Source: Anisus vortex
Taxonomy: Eukaryota > Mollusca > Gastropoda > Planorbidae
NCBI GenBank assembly: GCA_949126835.1
Contig: OX421495.1
Span: 6,650,011-6,714,010, forward strand
DNA: 64,000 nt
Reading direction: 5' to 3'
The translations under genes were made by a program, and so were the position numbers. Positions 55,625-64,000 of this stretch are shown here, piece by piece. The notes below the pieces were generated by a model, which was not told the origin of the DNA, did not search any database, and saw nothing but the letters and a program-made list of their open reading frames with translations. How positions within the stretch are numbered: the first letter of the stretch is position 1; the number at the start of each line of letters is the position of its first letter.

Positions 55625-55895
55625 GAAACTATATTCTTGAAGCTAAAATTAATAGGCTTTCACGTGACTTTCACTTATTTATAAAACTATATTTCATAAA
55701 CACTGACCTATAAATTTCAAGTGACTTAGACTTCATTTTTATCCTAAAGATTTGTTCTAATTATATGTGGTTTATTCCTGTATTCGCTTGTATTGATAAG
55801 TGAATAGTGTGAATAGTGTAATCAATTATAGGCCCGATTTGCCCATACAAATTTAATATGGAGGCCCTAGCCATTCTTTTAATAGATCATTGGGT
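55625..55895 (+). repeat. Dispersed repeat D1, copy 2
   Basis: Matches 46815-47085 over its length: TTCTTGAAGCTAAAATTAAT, TTTGTTCTAATTATATGTGG, GATAAGTGAATAGTGTG and CGATTTGCCCATACAAATTT. Confidence 0.7.
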
Positions 55896-56089
55896 AAAGT
55901 CTTGATTGCTTATACACAGATTAAGTGTTAGCTTATATGATACTGTGCAGAATTGGTTGATTGTATACAATATTGGATATTGGGTAGATAATACTGTACT
56001 ACGTTCTGAATGAGTATACAGTGAAAAGTAATGGATGATTGTACAGTGCTGAGTATTGGATGATTACCTACACAATACTGATTACATTT

Positions 56090-56173
56090 TGATAGGTGCG
56101 AATTTCGAACCCCGCCCCATCAGCCCCAAGCGCCCGAGGCGCCCCATGCGCATTTTCCCTCTTTACGCCACTG
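56090..56173 (-). mobile_element. hAT-like terminal fragment (GTGGCGTA ends)
   Basis: The minus strand begins CAGTGGCGTAAAGAGGGAAA then ATGCGCATGGGGCGCCTCGG, a CAGTGGCGTA terminus of the hAT type. A related end is at 62150-62212. The opposite end was not found. Confidence 0.5.
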
Positions 56174-56839
56174 GCACACGAAGAGCTAGTCATCCAAGCG
56201 CCAATTTTAATATATGGCCGTGTTGAGGTGGGTGTGATATCTGCTATGCGCTCATTGCTTCCTCCCCACCGAGGTTTCAGAGCTTCTCAACATTGCAATG
56301 CGACATCGGACGCGCATGCAGGGGCTGTCCCCCGCGCGTTAGCTCACCGGTGTGCTCTTCGTGCAAGCGTATCGGTGGTATCCACACTTCGCCGGCGATA
56401 AGGAGAACCATAGATCTATGTCTATAAAGGTCCATTTTTTTTTCTCGATAGATTATTCGATCGCATTGCTTCTGTTGAGATTAAGTTCAATGTTGAAGTT
56501 ATATGTAGGCTATTCATGTTAAGTAGGGAATGCTTATTGGGGAAGGGGGAAATCTTAAGGCCCTAACACTGTGCATGCATTACGTCAGAAGTGTGAGTCG
56601 TGAAAAGCAAATGACTAACGATACCCAGAATATCCGGGCGACATGATTTCATTCTAACGATACCAAATGTCATCCGATTACGTCAGATCGATTCCCTCCG
56701 ACTACGATACGTCGAATGTCATACGGACATGCATGCCAATGCGAGAGGGCTGTCCATGGATGACGCACACACACACACACAAAAGGAAACTGCCACGAGC
56801 CATTCCTGCACGCGCTGACACGCCAATGGTCAGAAGATC
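56174..56839. other. Moderately GC-rich, no recognised gene
   Basis: 56200-56400 is CpG-rich with open frames of about 100 codons lacking domains or splice signals. The rest is unique. Confidence 0.35.
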
Positions 56840-57060
56840 TTAATGCATAAATAATTCGCTCCCCTCGGTTGTCGCACAGCAAAACGCCCCCATCCCGTCC
56901 AATCAGTGGGGACGCTGCACTTCCACCACAGCGCCCCGCCCCCTTTTGGCCACGACACGCGTGCGCGATGAAACAATGTCCCTTTGGAGTAGCTTGCGCC
57001 ATGCGCCCAGCCACCACCACCCCCTTCCTCCCTCCCTCGCGCGATTGCCGCATCTCGATG
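56840..57060. promoter_or_regulatory. Possible promoter-like CpG-rich segment
   Basis: Within about 110 bases there are a TATA-like CATAAATAA (about 56844), an inverted-CCAAT-independent CCAATCAG (about 56899) and a GC box CCCCGCCCCC (about 56935), followed by dense CpG (CACGCGTGCGCGATG). The combination resembles animal promoters, but each motif is short and no transcript start or following gene was identified. Strand is undetermined. Confidence 0.2.
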
Positions 57061-57455
57061 GACAAGGCGTTGGCAACTTGTGGTGGTGGTAGGGGGAGGG
57101 GGACCCCTCTGTATCATTAACATAATAGAACAATCTCCCCACACTTTCCCCCAGCTCACACATAACTCCATACTTGTTCAAAGCGCTCAGATACAGAAGT
57201 GTGAGTCGTCAATGTTGTGACTTTCTCCATTCATCGTTTGAATCTCTTTGTTTACAATTATTGCAAAAGATTCCTTTGGAAAGTTTTCCCTCTGGAGTTG
57301 ATTAAGACAATAAAAAACTTTTGTTTACTTCAAGGTAAATAAGTCATTCGTAGACAACTTTATGGCTACAGATGGATAACTTTACAACTTTATAAATGTT
57401 TTGTTTTTCATCGTGCTTGAAATTTTGTCTTTATCTAAATGTCTTACTTTTTCCG

Positions 57456-57514
<59 letters not shown>

Positions 57515-57535
57515 CTATCAATCTCGATGTCCATC
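57061..57535. other. No gene seen; CT-rich patch
   Basis: CT-rich 57459-57515. Otherwise AT-rich unique sequence. Confidence 0.4.
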
Positions 57536-58018
57536 TATATCTTAGCTTATACATGACAGACGCTCCTTCTATAAAGAAGATTATTGCGTCCTGGGCACAT
57601 TCGGGGTTTGAGTTTAGTCCTGCATTTCTATTAGTGTTTTAAATGATGTTAAGTTACTAGTTTTCCTGGTTTGTTCAGGTAACCCATTCCATGCCTAGAT
57701 GCCACTCGGGAAGAAAGAGCCCTTATATGCATTTGTTTTTGCATACGGGATAAAAAAAATTGTTATAGCCATCATGCATATCTGAGCATCGCAACATATT
57801 TTTGTTTGGTATGTTGTATTTCTAAATTATAGTTTAATGCCTTATGTATTATTACTTATTTACACTTTGCATTTCTGTACTCCAGTGTTTCTAGGTTTAG
57901 GGATTTGACTATTGGTGTTACTCTTGTCAGTTGTGAATATTCACCAGTAATGAACCATGCAGCTCTTTCCTGAATTTGTTCTATTTTTTTAATGTTCTCT
58001 TTAGTTGATGGGTGCCAT
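57536..58018 (-). pseudogene. 3' end of a CR1/Jockey-like LINE: reverse transcriptase C-terminus, 3' UTR and tail
   Basis: The minus strand reads IWHPSTKENI, KKIEQIQERAAWFITGEYS, then TPIVKSLNLETLEYRNA and a stop. The pattern W-x-P...KIE-x-IQ-x-RAA-x-F and SL-x-x-LE-x-R is the conserved C-terminal segment of CR1/L2/Jockey-clade reverse transcriptases. Downstream on the minus strand are AAGAAGATTA-type sequence and the tail GGAGCGTCTGTCATGTATAA. 5'-truncated at 58018. Best of several copies (34.2, 47.9, 26.9 kb and tail-only copies). Confidence 0.8.
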
Positions 58019-58272
58019 ATCTATCAATCTTTCTATCCACCATTATTTCTTTCAGTCTTCCTATCTGCCCCCCCCCCCCCATTTTCTATCACCCTGTCTC
58101 TCTGCATTAATATCTCTCCCATTCATATTATTTCCAGACCACATATTATGGCCAAGACTTTGAACGAATTTGAACAAAATGCTAATTTTTATAGAATCGC
58201 TTTATGAACTCAGGAAATCTATTTATATCTTAGGATAGATACGAATTTCTCTGGCTTATGAGCCTATTTTTA

Positions 58273-58417
58273 CCAAAGACTATAATAAGATGGACCGCTT
58301 GCTTTAATATTTCTGCTATTTCATGACTCGAATGACAGCGATATTCACTGCGCACGGAAAAAAGAACAAATAAGATTTAAAAATGGAGCAAACGGTCAAT
58401 CTTTTTATAGTCTTTGG
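58273..58417. mobile_element. MITE family M1, copy 3, internally deleted (145 bp)
   Basis: Left CCAAAGACTATAATAAGATG, inverted right TTTTTATAGTCTTTGG. The central TCGAAAGTTGTA block of copies 1 and 2 is missing. TTTTA occurs on both sides and may be the target duplication. Best-preserved ends of the three copies. Confidence 0.88.
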
Positions 58418-59235
58418 TTTTACCCACTTCCGCCGTGAAATCATCGAACTTCCTTTATTTTTTTAATATTATTATTGTCTTCATAGTGGTATCCATATTA
58501 AAAAGGGTTAGACTGTTTTAATTAATAGAATATAAATTTATACAATGACCTTTGTATTGATTTTTAAAATTCATTTATAGATTTCATATTTCCGTCTGCT
58601 CAGGTCAGTCTCCTACACCTCATCCCCTTCCCTCCTTTCCCCTTACCAGAATTGTAACTATTTTTAGATCCTATAAAAAAACTAAATGCGGGTAAAAGAA
58701 AATCTGCGAACATTTCTTTCTGCTATAGTTAATTTTAAATAAGCATCGTATTTAAAAAAAAATGACATAACATCAGTATCATCCTATATTCTCGGTCAGA
58801 AATATATAACATAATAATATATGAATATATAACAAAGTAATACAAACTTGCCCATATGGTTGCCTAAGCTTCTAACGTAACACTTCAGACGAGAGAGGAA
58901 AGCTGATAAATCTTAGCAATAACACAATTAACTAAAAAAGGATAAAATATAATTATGAAAAAAGAACGAATTACAGCATAGCATATTTCAATGTTGATAT
59001 TTCATTTTCAAATTCAGACAAATAGATAAAATTGTGTTGAAATTCGAAACTAACTTCGCTTTGAACCTATGAAGCATGAAGATTTAATCGTGCATCCCGA
59101 AAGTGGGCCATTAGCGACAAGACAGGTCTCCATTCTGCATTTTCCAAACATATTATTAAATCAGAGAGAGAGGGCCAGACACTATTAAAAGATGAATTCC
59201 TGGCGTTTCATTACATCGCAGTGACATGTGTCACG
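58418..59235. other. No gene seen
   Basis: AT-rich unique sequence. Confidence 0.35.
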
Positions 59236-59668
59236 AAATTCGGTTTCGGATTCGGTTTCAGTGCCGAAAGTAGGCTAGTGGCCTCTTTCGGCGTAGTTTC
59301 GGTTCAAACCTAAGCCGAAAAGTAAGCTTTCGGTTTTTCTTTCGGTTTCGACCGAAACTGATATTGACTTTCGGTCATCAACAGAATATCTATTTTAACT
59401 TTCAAAATTCAAACTGCAACGCTAGTGCTGCAACTATTACTCTGCTTAGTGATAATTTCATTTAGTTAAACTATTGCAAATTAATCTGTGTGAAGTAGAA
59501 AATTGAAGTTAATAATAAACGGATTCATTTAATCACCCTAAAGAATGTCGAAAAAATGGAGTGTTGGATTACTGTGCAGTCTTTTTTTCTCAATCTTTTG
59601 TTTGAAAATTTCGGTTTATCTTTCGGTTTCGGCCGAAGGTGGGGTTAAACTTTCGGTTTCGGCCTCTA
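59236..59668. mobile_element. hAT-D element, diverged copy without the hAT-B insertion
   Basis: TTCGGTTTCGG/CCGAAA words at both ends, and interior co-linear with 52960-53064 plus 54072-54130 (TATCTATTTTAACTTTCAA; GAAGTAGAAAATTGAAG). The left inverted end has decayed; the right end GGTTTCGGCCTCTAA is recognisable. It preserves the empty site of the 53-kb insertion. Confidence 0.78.
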
Positions 59669-60700
59669 ATGTGCCGACCTGTGGTCTGCCGAAATATCAA
59701 CTTTCTGAGAATTGGGTGTTATAACAAACGCATCATCGTCCACATAACACGGCACAGAGCCTTATACCCTCAGTTCTGGTGGGTATCTCCGCACATTAGT
59801 TGTGTGCTTGTGGGACAACATCATTTATGGTCATGCGGGCACCACTTACTTAGGCATTGTAATACACCTAGCTAGGACACTCTTAGACAAATACAAATAT
59901 CTGAAGAAATATCATTGAGCCCGATTCAAACATGAATGAACGTGAACTATTTGTTACGTCCTTACACTGGAACTACACCTGTGAGGCGTTGCAAGGTATT
60001 CGACGCCATCTTGGTTTCTGTTTAGTGGTTCAGCACTGACGTATATAACTTAATTTTTACATCAAGAGATCATATCTCGAGCGCTGTAAGGCAAGGTGGC
60101 CTGGTATATTAGAGATGAGTTTGATTGCTGTTTCGAAGATCTCCTGTTCAAGTCTATTCTTTCCACTAGCTCTGGAGTATTTTCACTGAGCATATTCAAC
60201 TGTACCCGATATCACTTGTGGAAAGTAAGCATTGAGCTTAACACACAATCCCTTTGAAATTTATTGCTAATGAAACTGGCTGTAAAAGTAATTATTTAGT
60301 TTCACACCTAGACTATAGTAAATTCAATAGCATATTTTTTAAAAAAAAGTATGTTATAGCACAAACAATGCACCGTACGTGCATAATCCTTGAAATTTTT
60401 TAATGAAAGACTTTCTTTCTTTGCCCCGTAGGTATGAGTTATGGAATAACAAATTGTTTCTTTATCACAAATAATTTTACTCGGTCTAGCAAGTGCATGC
60501 ATTTTATGCCTCTTCAAGTTCAAACGCGTTGCTGTTTTATTATTATCTTTTCTCAAGTTTGCAATTTTCTAAACGACGAAAATGACGATATATTAGATCT
60601 CCTTATTACATTTATGACTTATGAGATAGTTCGAGATATTCACTCGTCATTTTCAACACTCAATTACGGAAAACAGATCTGGAGGATTCAGACATATTGG
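59669..60700. other. No supported gene
   Basis: A weak SINE-head-like stretch at 60086-60160. A 96-codon frame at 60434-60724 is acidic in its middle (NDENDDILDLLITFMTY) but runs into SINE1 without a splice donor of its own. Confidence 0.3.
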
Positions 60701-60936
60701 CAAGTAAAGTACCCTTTGGACTGATGATAGGGCTGGTGAAGCAGCGTTCACCAGTTTCTGTAGCCACGGCATACTAGGGGATGTGTGGCCAGCACATTGC
60801 CCAGCCGCCTTTACTTTGCCACAACTAATGTACCATCAGAGCTGTGTAGACTCAAGTCCCTAGCCTCCACCAGGATTCGAACCCAGAACCTTCGGATCGC
60901 CAGTCGAACTCGCTGCCGCTCGGCCACCGTGCAAGG
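60701..60936 (-). mobile_element. SINE1, full length, minus strand
   Basis: Inverted order of tail CAAGTAAAGTACCCTTTGGA, GAAGCAGCGTTCACCAGTTT, GTGTGGCCAGCACATTGC, inverted B box GATTCGAACCCAG and inverted head GCCGCTCGGCCACCGTGC. All sections are present. Confidence 0.88.
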
Positions 60937-61792
60937 CAAAGTTTTGAGGAAAAAGTGTCCCAAATGTCAGCGCGATAGTTGTGAGTTCGAACCCTGCTAA
61001 CATCTAGTTTTACCGAACTGCTGGAGGTGGAAACATTTGTTGTCCTAGTGTCACTGGGCATGCTGGAAAAAAAAACAGCAGGAAAAACGCCATTACTGAG
61101 AACATGGACTAAATCAAATTGTCGGTAGTCTTTCTGCAATACGTTTAGTGACAGCTGGGTATTGTTTCACTGTAGAAGTTTTCATAATACAATTCTTGGG
61201 CCAAAAGAAGTTAAACGTTGAGTTTAGATAACCACTAAACCATTATAATAAACATCGGTAGACATTTTGGAGATGAAAAGAATGGGCCACATGCATTTAA
61301 GAATATGCATAGAGTGACATATGTGGGGATAGAATTGATTCTCTTACCCTTTCCGTGATAACAAAACGGTCTAGCTTACCGTGAACCCCCCCCCCCTTCC
61401 CACTTTTCCTTTTACTCTCCCAGCATTTCATCTGCATCTGCAGCAGATGTTGGTAATCCGTGGATTAGAGCGATACAAAATTTCAAGGTCGTAGTTTGCA
61501 TACATTGTGCAGCCCCGTTCGCCATCATATTTTGTTTCTTCTAAAGTTTGGGGCGAAATTTGTTTTCTGTTTGTTGTTGTTTTGGTTGTTATTTTTTTTT
61601 TTTTGCGCTATAAACCACGTCACAGTTGAGCCCAATGCACTCTAACCTCGTGTCAGGTCAAAGGTCGTAATGACGACACATAATGGTATTTAAAACAAAT
61701 CAAGAGCGATTGATAAAATATACATCGGTTGTTGATCTATATCACTGGAATTACGGGAGCAATAATATGTACTTTCATTTAAATAAACTAAT
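60937..61792. other. No gene seen
   Basis: A B-box-like GAGTTCGAACCCTGC at about 60980-60995 may be another SINE head. C run 61386-61396 and T run 61587-61602. Otherwise unique. Confidence 0.35.
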
Positions 61793-62212
61793 TTGGCAAT
61801 GATCTAGGGAACACTTGCCAGTCCAGATTTGGCCCGCAGGCCGACAATCGAATAGCACTGCTTTCAAACAGGCCACAGGCACGCCTTGCATACGTTATCA
61901 GCACAATGCTTGATGTCTTCCCGTTGATATGTGGCAAAAAGCGCCCATTATTGAGTTTTTGGCTAGAGTTGCTATTTGAGGTAGTACAACCAACCTGTCT
62001 CATAAAAGTACTTATGCCAGGTATCAATAGTGACACGAGAAAGGGTGCGAAAGCAAAAAGCGCCAATGTTTGGATGGGCGCCAAACTGACACTTTCTTAA
62101 ACCTTAGCTTCCTAATAACTAATATATTTTAAAAAACACTCTCAATATGCGCCAATTACGACCTCCCTTCTCTCTTCGCCCCAGGCGCCATTTACCCTAC
62201 TTACGCCAATGG
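61793..62212 (-). mobile_element. Possible hAT-like fragment with GGCGTAA terminus
   Basis: The right edge, CCCTACTTACGCCAATG, is the inverse of a CAGTGGCGTA-type end and matches 56173. The left edge TTGGCAATGATCTAGGG could be the other, decayed terminus. Internal GGCGCC repeats. A 98-codon minus frame lacks transposase motifs. Confidence 0.35.
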
Positions 62213-62224
62213 CGGTTATTGTTA

Positions 62225-62350
62225 TTAATTTCCGGACGTTCTTCTTTGAAAGAATAGCGTTGCGTCCATTTGGCCCCAAACCTACAACAGGGTAGCAGGG
62301 GGAGCATGGGTGGTTGGCAGGGTTTGAACTGGGACGTCACGTGATGTATG
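62225..62350 (-). mobile_element. SINE2-like element, diverged
   Basis: GGACGTTCTTCTTTGAAAGA, ATAGCGTTGCGTCCATTTGG, GGGTAGCAGGGGGAGCATGG and CAGGGTTTGAACTGGGACGT follow the SINE2 minus-strand order with many substitutions. Confidence 0.55.
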
Positions 62351-62530
62351 TGTTTGATGATTTTTGTGTTTGTTTGGTAAACGCGATTTGTTTACTAAAC
62401 CCTCACGTCTTGGCTTCGGTTATTTACGGTGTCTATGTTTCGTGTACTCAACAGCTGATGTGAAAAATGATGGTGTTTAGATGTCTACTTGCGCAATATG
62501 TACACAACCGTACTATCACTACAATAACAT

Positions 62531-62790
62531 GGGAGGCATAGTGGCCGAGCCACCAGCGCGTTCGACTGGCGTACTGAGGGTCCTGGGTTCGAATCCCTGG
62601 ACTCGGGGGTGTCCCTGAGTCTACCCAGCTCTGATGGGTACCTGACATTAGTTGGGGTAAAGTAAAGGCTGGGCTGGACATTGTGCTGGCCACACAATCA
62701 CCTAGTATGCCGTTTCCACTGAAACTGGTGAACGCTGCTTCACCGTTCCATGATCAATTTGGTCCAACAGGATCCTGCGAAGTAAAGACA
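62531..62790 (+). mobile_element. SINE1, best full-length copy
   Basis: Head GGCATAGTGGCCGAGCCACC (A-box region), B box GGTTCGAATCCC, then GAGTCTACCCAGCTCTGATG, GGTACCTGACATTAGTTGGG, GCTGGCCACACAATCACC, GAAACTGGTGAACGCTGCTT and AAGTAAAG at the 3' end. About 260 bp. Used as the local reference for the family. Confidence 0.92.
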
Positions 62791-62946
62791 TTGACGTAGA
62801 CATGTGTCTATATAACTTCCGTTTAAAGCTACTAATGTACAAGTGTGTCTCTTATAGACCTTGTCTTTTCATAAAGCTTGTAAAAGCTTTGGTATACTAA
62901 GACATTGTGTGTCTAACACGATGTCCGAAAAAAAATAGCATGTACT

Positions 62947-63063
62947 CGCCAGGGATGAGTAGACTTAGGAGAACCCTCCAAGACTCGAGAGAAGAAAAAA
63001 AACAGGATTCGAAACCGGGAACTTCAGTATGCCGATTCGAACGCGCTGCCGCTATGCCGCCGT
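62947..63063 (-). mobile_element. SINE1 head half, minus strand
   Basis: CCAGGGATGAGTAGACTTAG, inverted B box GGATTCGAAACCGG, and inverted head GCTGCCGCTATGCCGCCGTG. Confidence 0.75.
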
Positions 63064-63195
63064 GTTCTTTGTGTGTATTGTGTATGAAACACTCCGTGTG
63101 AGTCGGACACATTGTACGTTTCACCTTCCGTCATGTAAATTAAACTTTGTCCCCGAGTCAAAGGTAGAACATTACTCAATATGTATTAGAATCAA

Positions 63196-63241
63196 TTTAT
63201 CTTATCGTATATATTACAGACGGTCCTTCTATAAAGAAGCT
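63196..63241 (-). mobile_element. LINE 3' tail only
   Basis: CTTATCGTATATATTACAGA then CGGTCCTTCTATAAAGAAGC: shared tail sequence, minus orientation. Confidence 0.6.
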
Positions 63242-64000
63242 AGGCCTATCATTATAATGTAATAATTTATATGATTCTATTAAATATATCCTCGGCCTCT
63301 GCACTGGTAAACTGGTAAGAAATGCACACAGGAAGTACTCCAGGATACCAAGGGATTATGACGCCAATCCACGCCTAATCATTCCGTGCCTCGCGTTTAA
63401 ACACGGAGCACCCCAAGTTACCTGTGGGGGCGGTTGAAGGTTGGGGGAGGACTTTTAATCTCTTTAATCTAAGACTTTAATCTATTTCCTGCTTGTGTAG
63501 ACATAATCTGACCTGGATAAAAAATGGGGGAGAAAGAGCATAGGTATAGAGTTGTTAAAGCGTCCCTGGCAACCGCCTCCATTTTCTTTTTTAAAAAGCG
63601 TCTGAACTATATAAACAGGTGTTTCATGCTGAGCTATTTAATAAGGGAGGGAGTGAGGGGGTGGGGGGCGACTACGTCCAGTGTCAGCTGTTTTAAATCC
63701 ATCACCCAACATCGCGATCATGTAGTCTTCCAGGCTAATAGTGCGAAACGAAATTTTGAAGACGTTTACACGTGCATGTGTGTGTGGGGGGGAAGGTGTG
63801 TGTATGTGTGTGTGTGTGTTCATTGGAGTGTACACCTTCGCCAGTTCTGTAACACGTGTGCCCGGGACGGACATCTTTCAACCGGTCGGTACCAATCACA
63901 ACAGTAACTAAGGTAAAAAAAAAAAAAACGACAAAAAATTTGGTTTGCGGTAAATTTCCGAAGAGGCTACCTGGCCATAAACACCTGCCTCCGATTAGAG
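63242..64000. other. No gene seen
   Basis: G-rich 63648-63668, a GT-rich stretch 63775-63820 and an A run 63915-63928. A 127-codon frame at 63524-63907 is partly simple sequence and has no recognised features. Confidence 0.35.

Noticed and set aside
56670..57181. Overlapping 80-131-codon frames in GC-rich DNA
   Set aside because: Stop codons are scarce because of GC content. No domains, and frames overlap on both strands.
60434..60724. 96-codon plus-strand frame
   Set aside because: Runs into SINE1. The possible acceptor (TCTTTTCTCAAG) is weak and the only donor-like site belongs to the SINE.

Overview
The window looks like repeat-dense, non-coding DNA from an invertebrate animal, probably a mollusc (possibly a gastropod). 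The animal assignment is firm: tRNA-derived SINEs, non-LTR retrotransposon tails, hAT and PIF/Harbinger transposon relics, and very many microsatellites and minisatellites. There are no operons, no Shine-Dalgarno sites and no long unique ORF. The mollusc assignment is only an impression from the repeat style and AT-rich composition. The longest open frames (5.0-6.3 kb and 48.0-49.4 kb) are satellites whose unit length is a multiple of three, not genes.

Layout. 0-8.2 kb is a run of five unrelated tandem arrays (units of 25, 34, 33, 38 and 74 bp) separated by fragments of one SINE family (SINE1 here); the last array carries a 325-bp hAT-type MITE with a perfect 8-bp target duplication. 8-12 kb is unique and low-complexity sequence. 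12.0-13.8 kb is a decayed hAT transposon. 14-18 kb is AT-rich, with a small coding relic at 16.4 kb. 18.1-18.7 kb is a PIF/Harbinger remnant. 21.8 kb and 41.3 kb carry 3' ends of non-LTR retrotransposons. 23.5-25.1 kb holds a 20-bp array, SINE1 and two MITEs. 29.0-31.9 kb is a compound of two hAT elements sharing one target sequence, the larger interrupted by another hAT. 33.2-33.6 kb is a GATA/GACA array. 36.7-37.8 kb is a further hAT with an exact 8-bp duplication. 40.4-40.9 kb is a 47-bp array. 48.1-49.4 kb is an extremely homogeneous 33-bp array. 52.8-54.3 kb is one hAT element nested in another. 57.5-58.0 kb is a CR1/Jockey-like LINE 3' end.

Host genes are barely visible. Four short segments have both an open frame and a good splice or start signal and are offered as low-confidence exon candidates (28.3 kb minus, 47.2 kb plus, 49.6 kb minus, 52.6 kb plus). 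They need transcript evidence.

The main structural story is the interaction of repeats. A second SINE family (SINE2) shares its 3' tail with the local LINE. Tandem arrays repeatedly begin next to SINE or LINE fragments. Differently ended hAT elements share one internal module. Target-site duplications and a paralogous empty site allow the order of several insertions to be read directly. All boundaries were read by eye and copy numbers are approximate unless stated to be counted.
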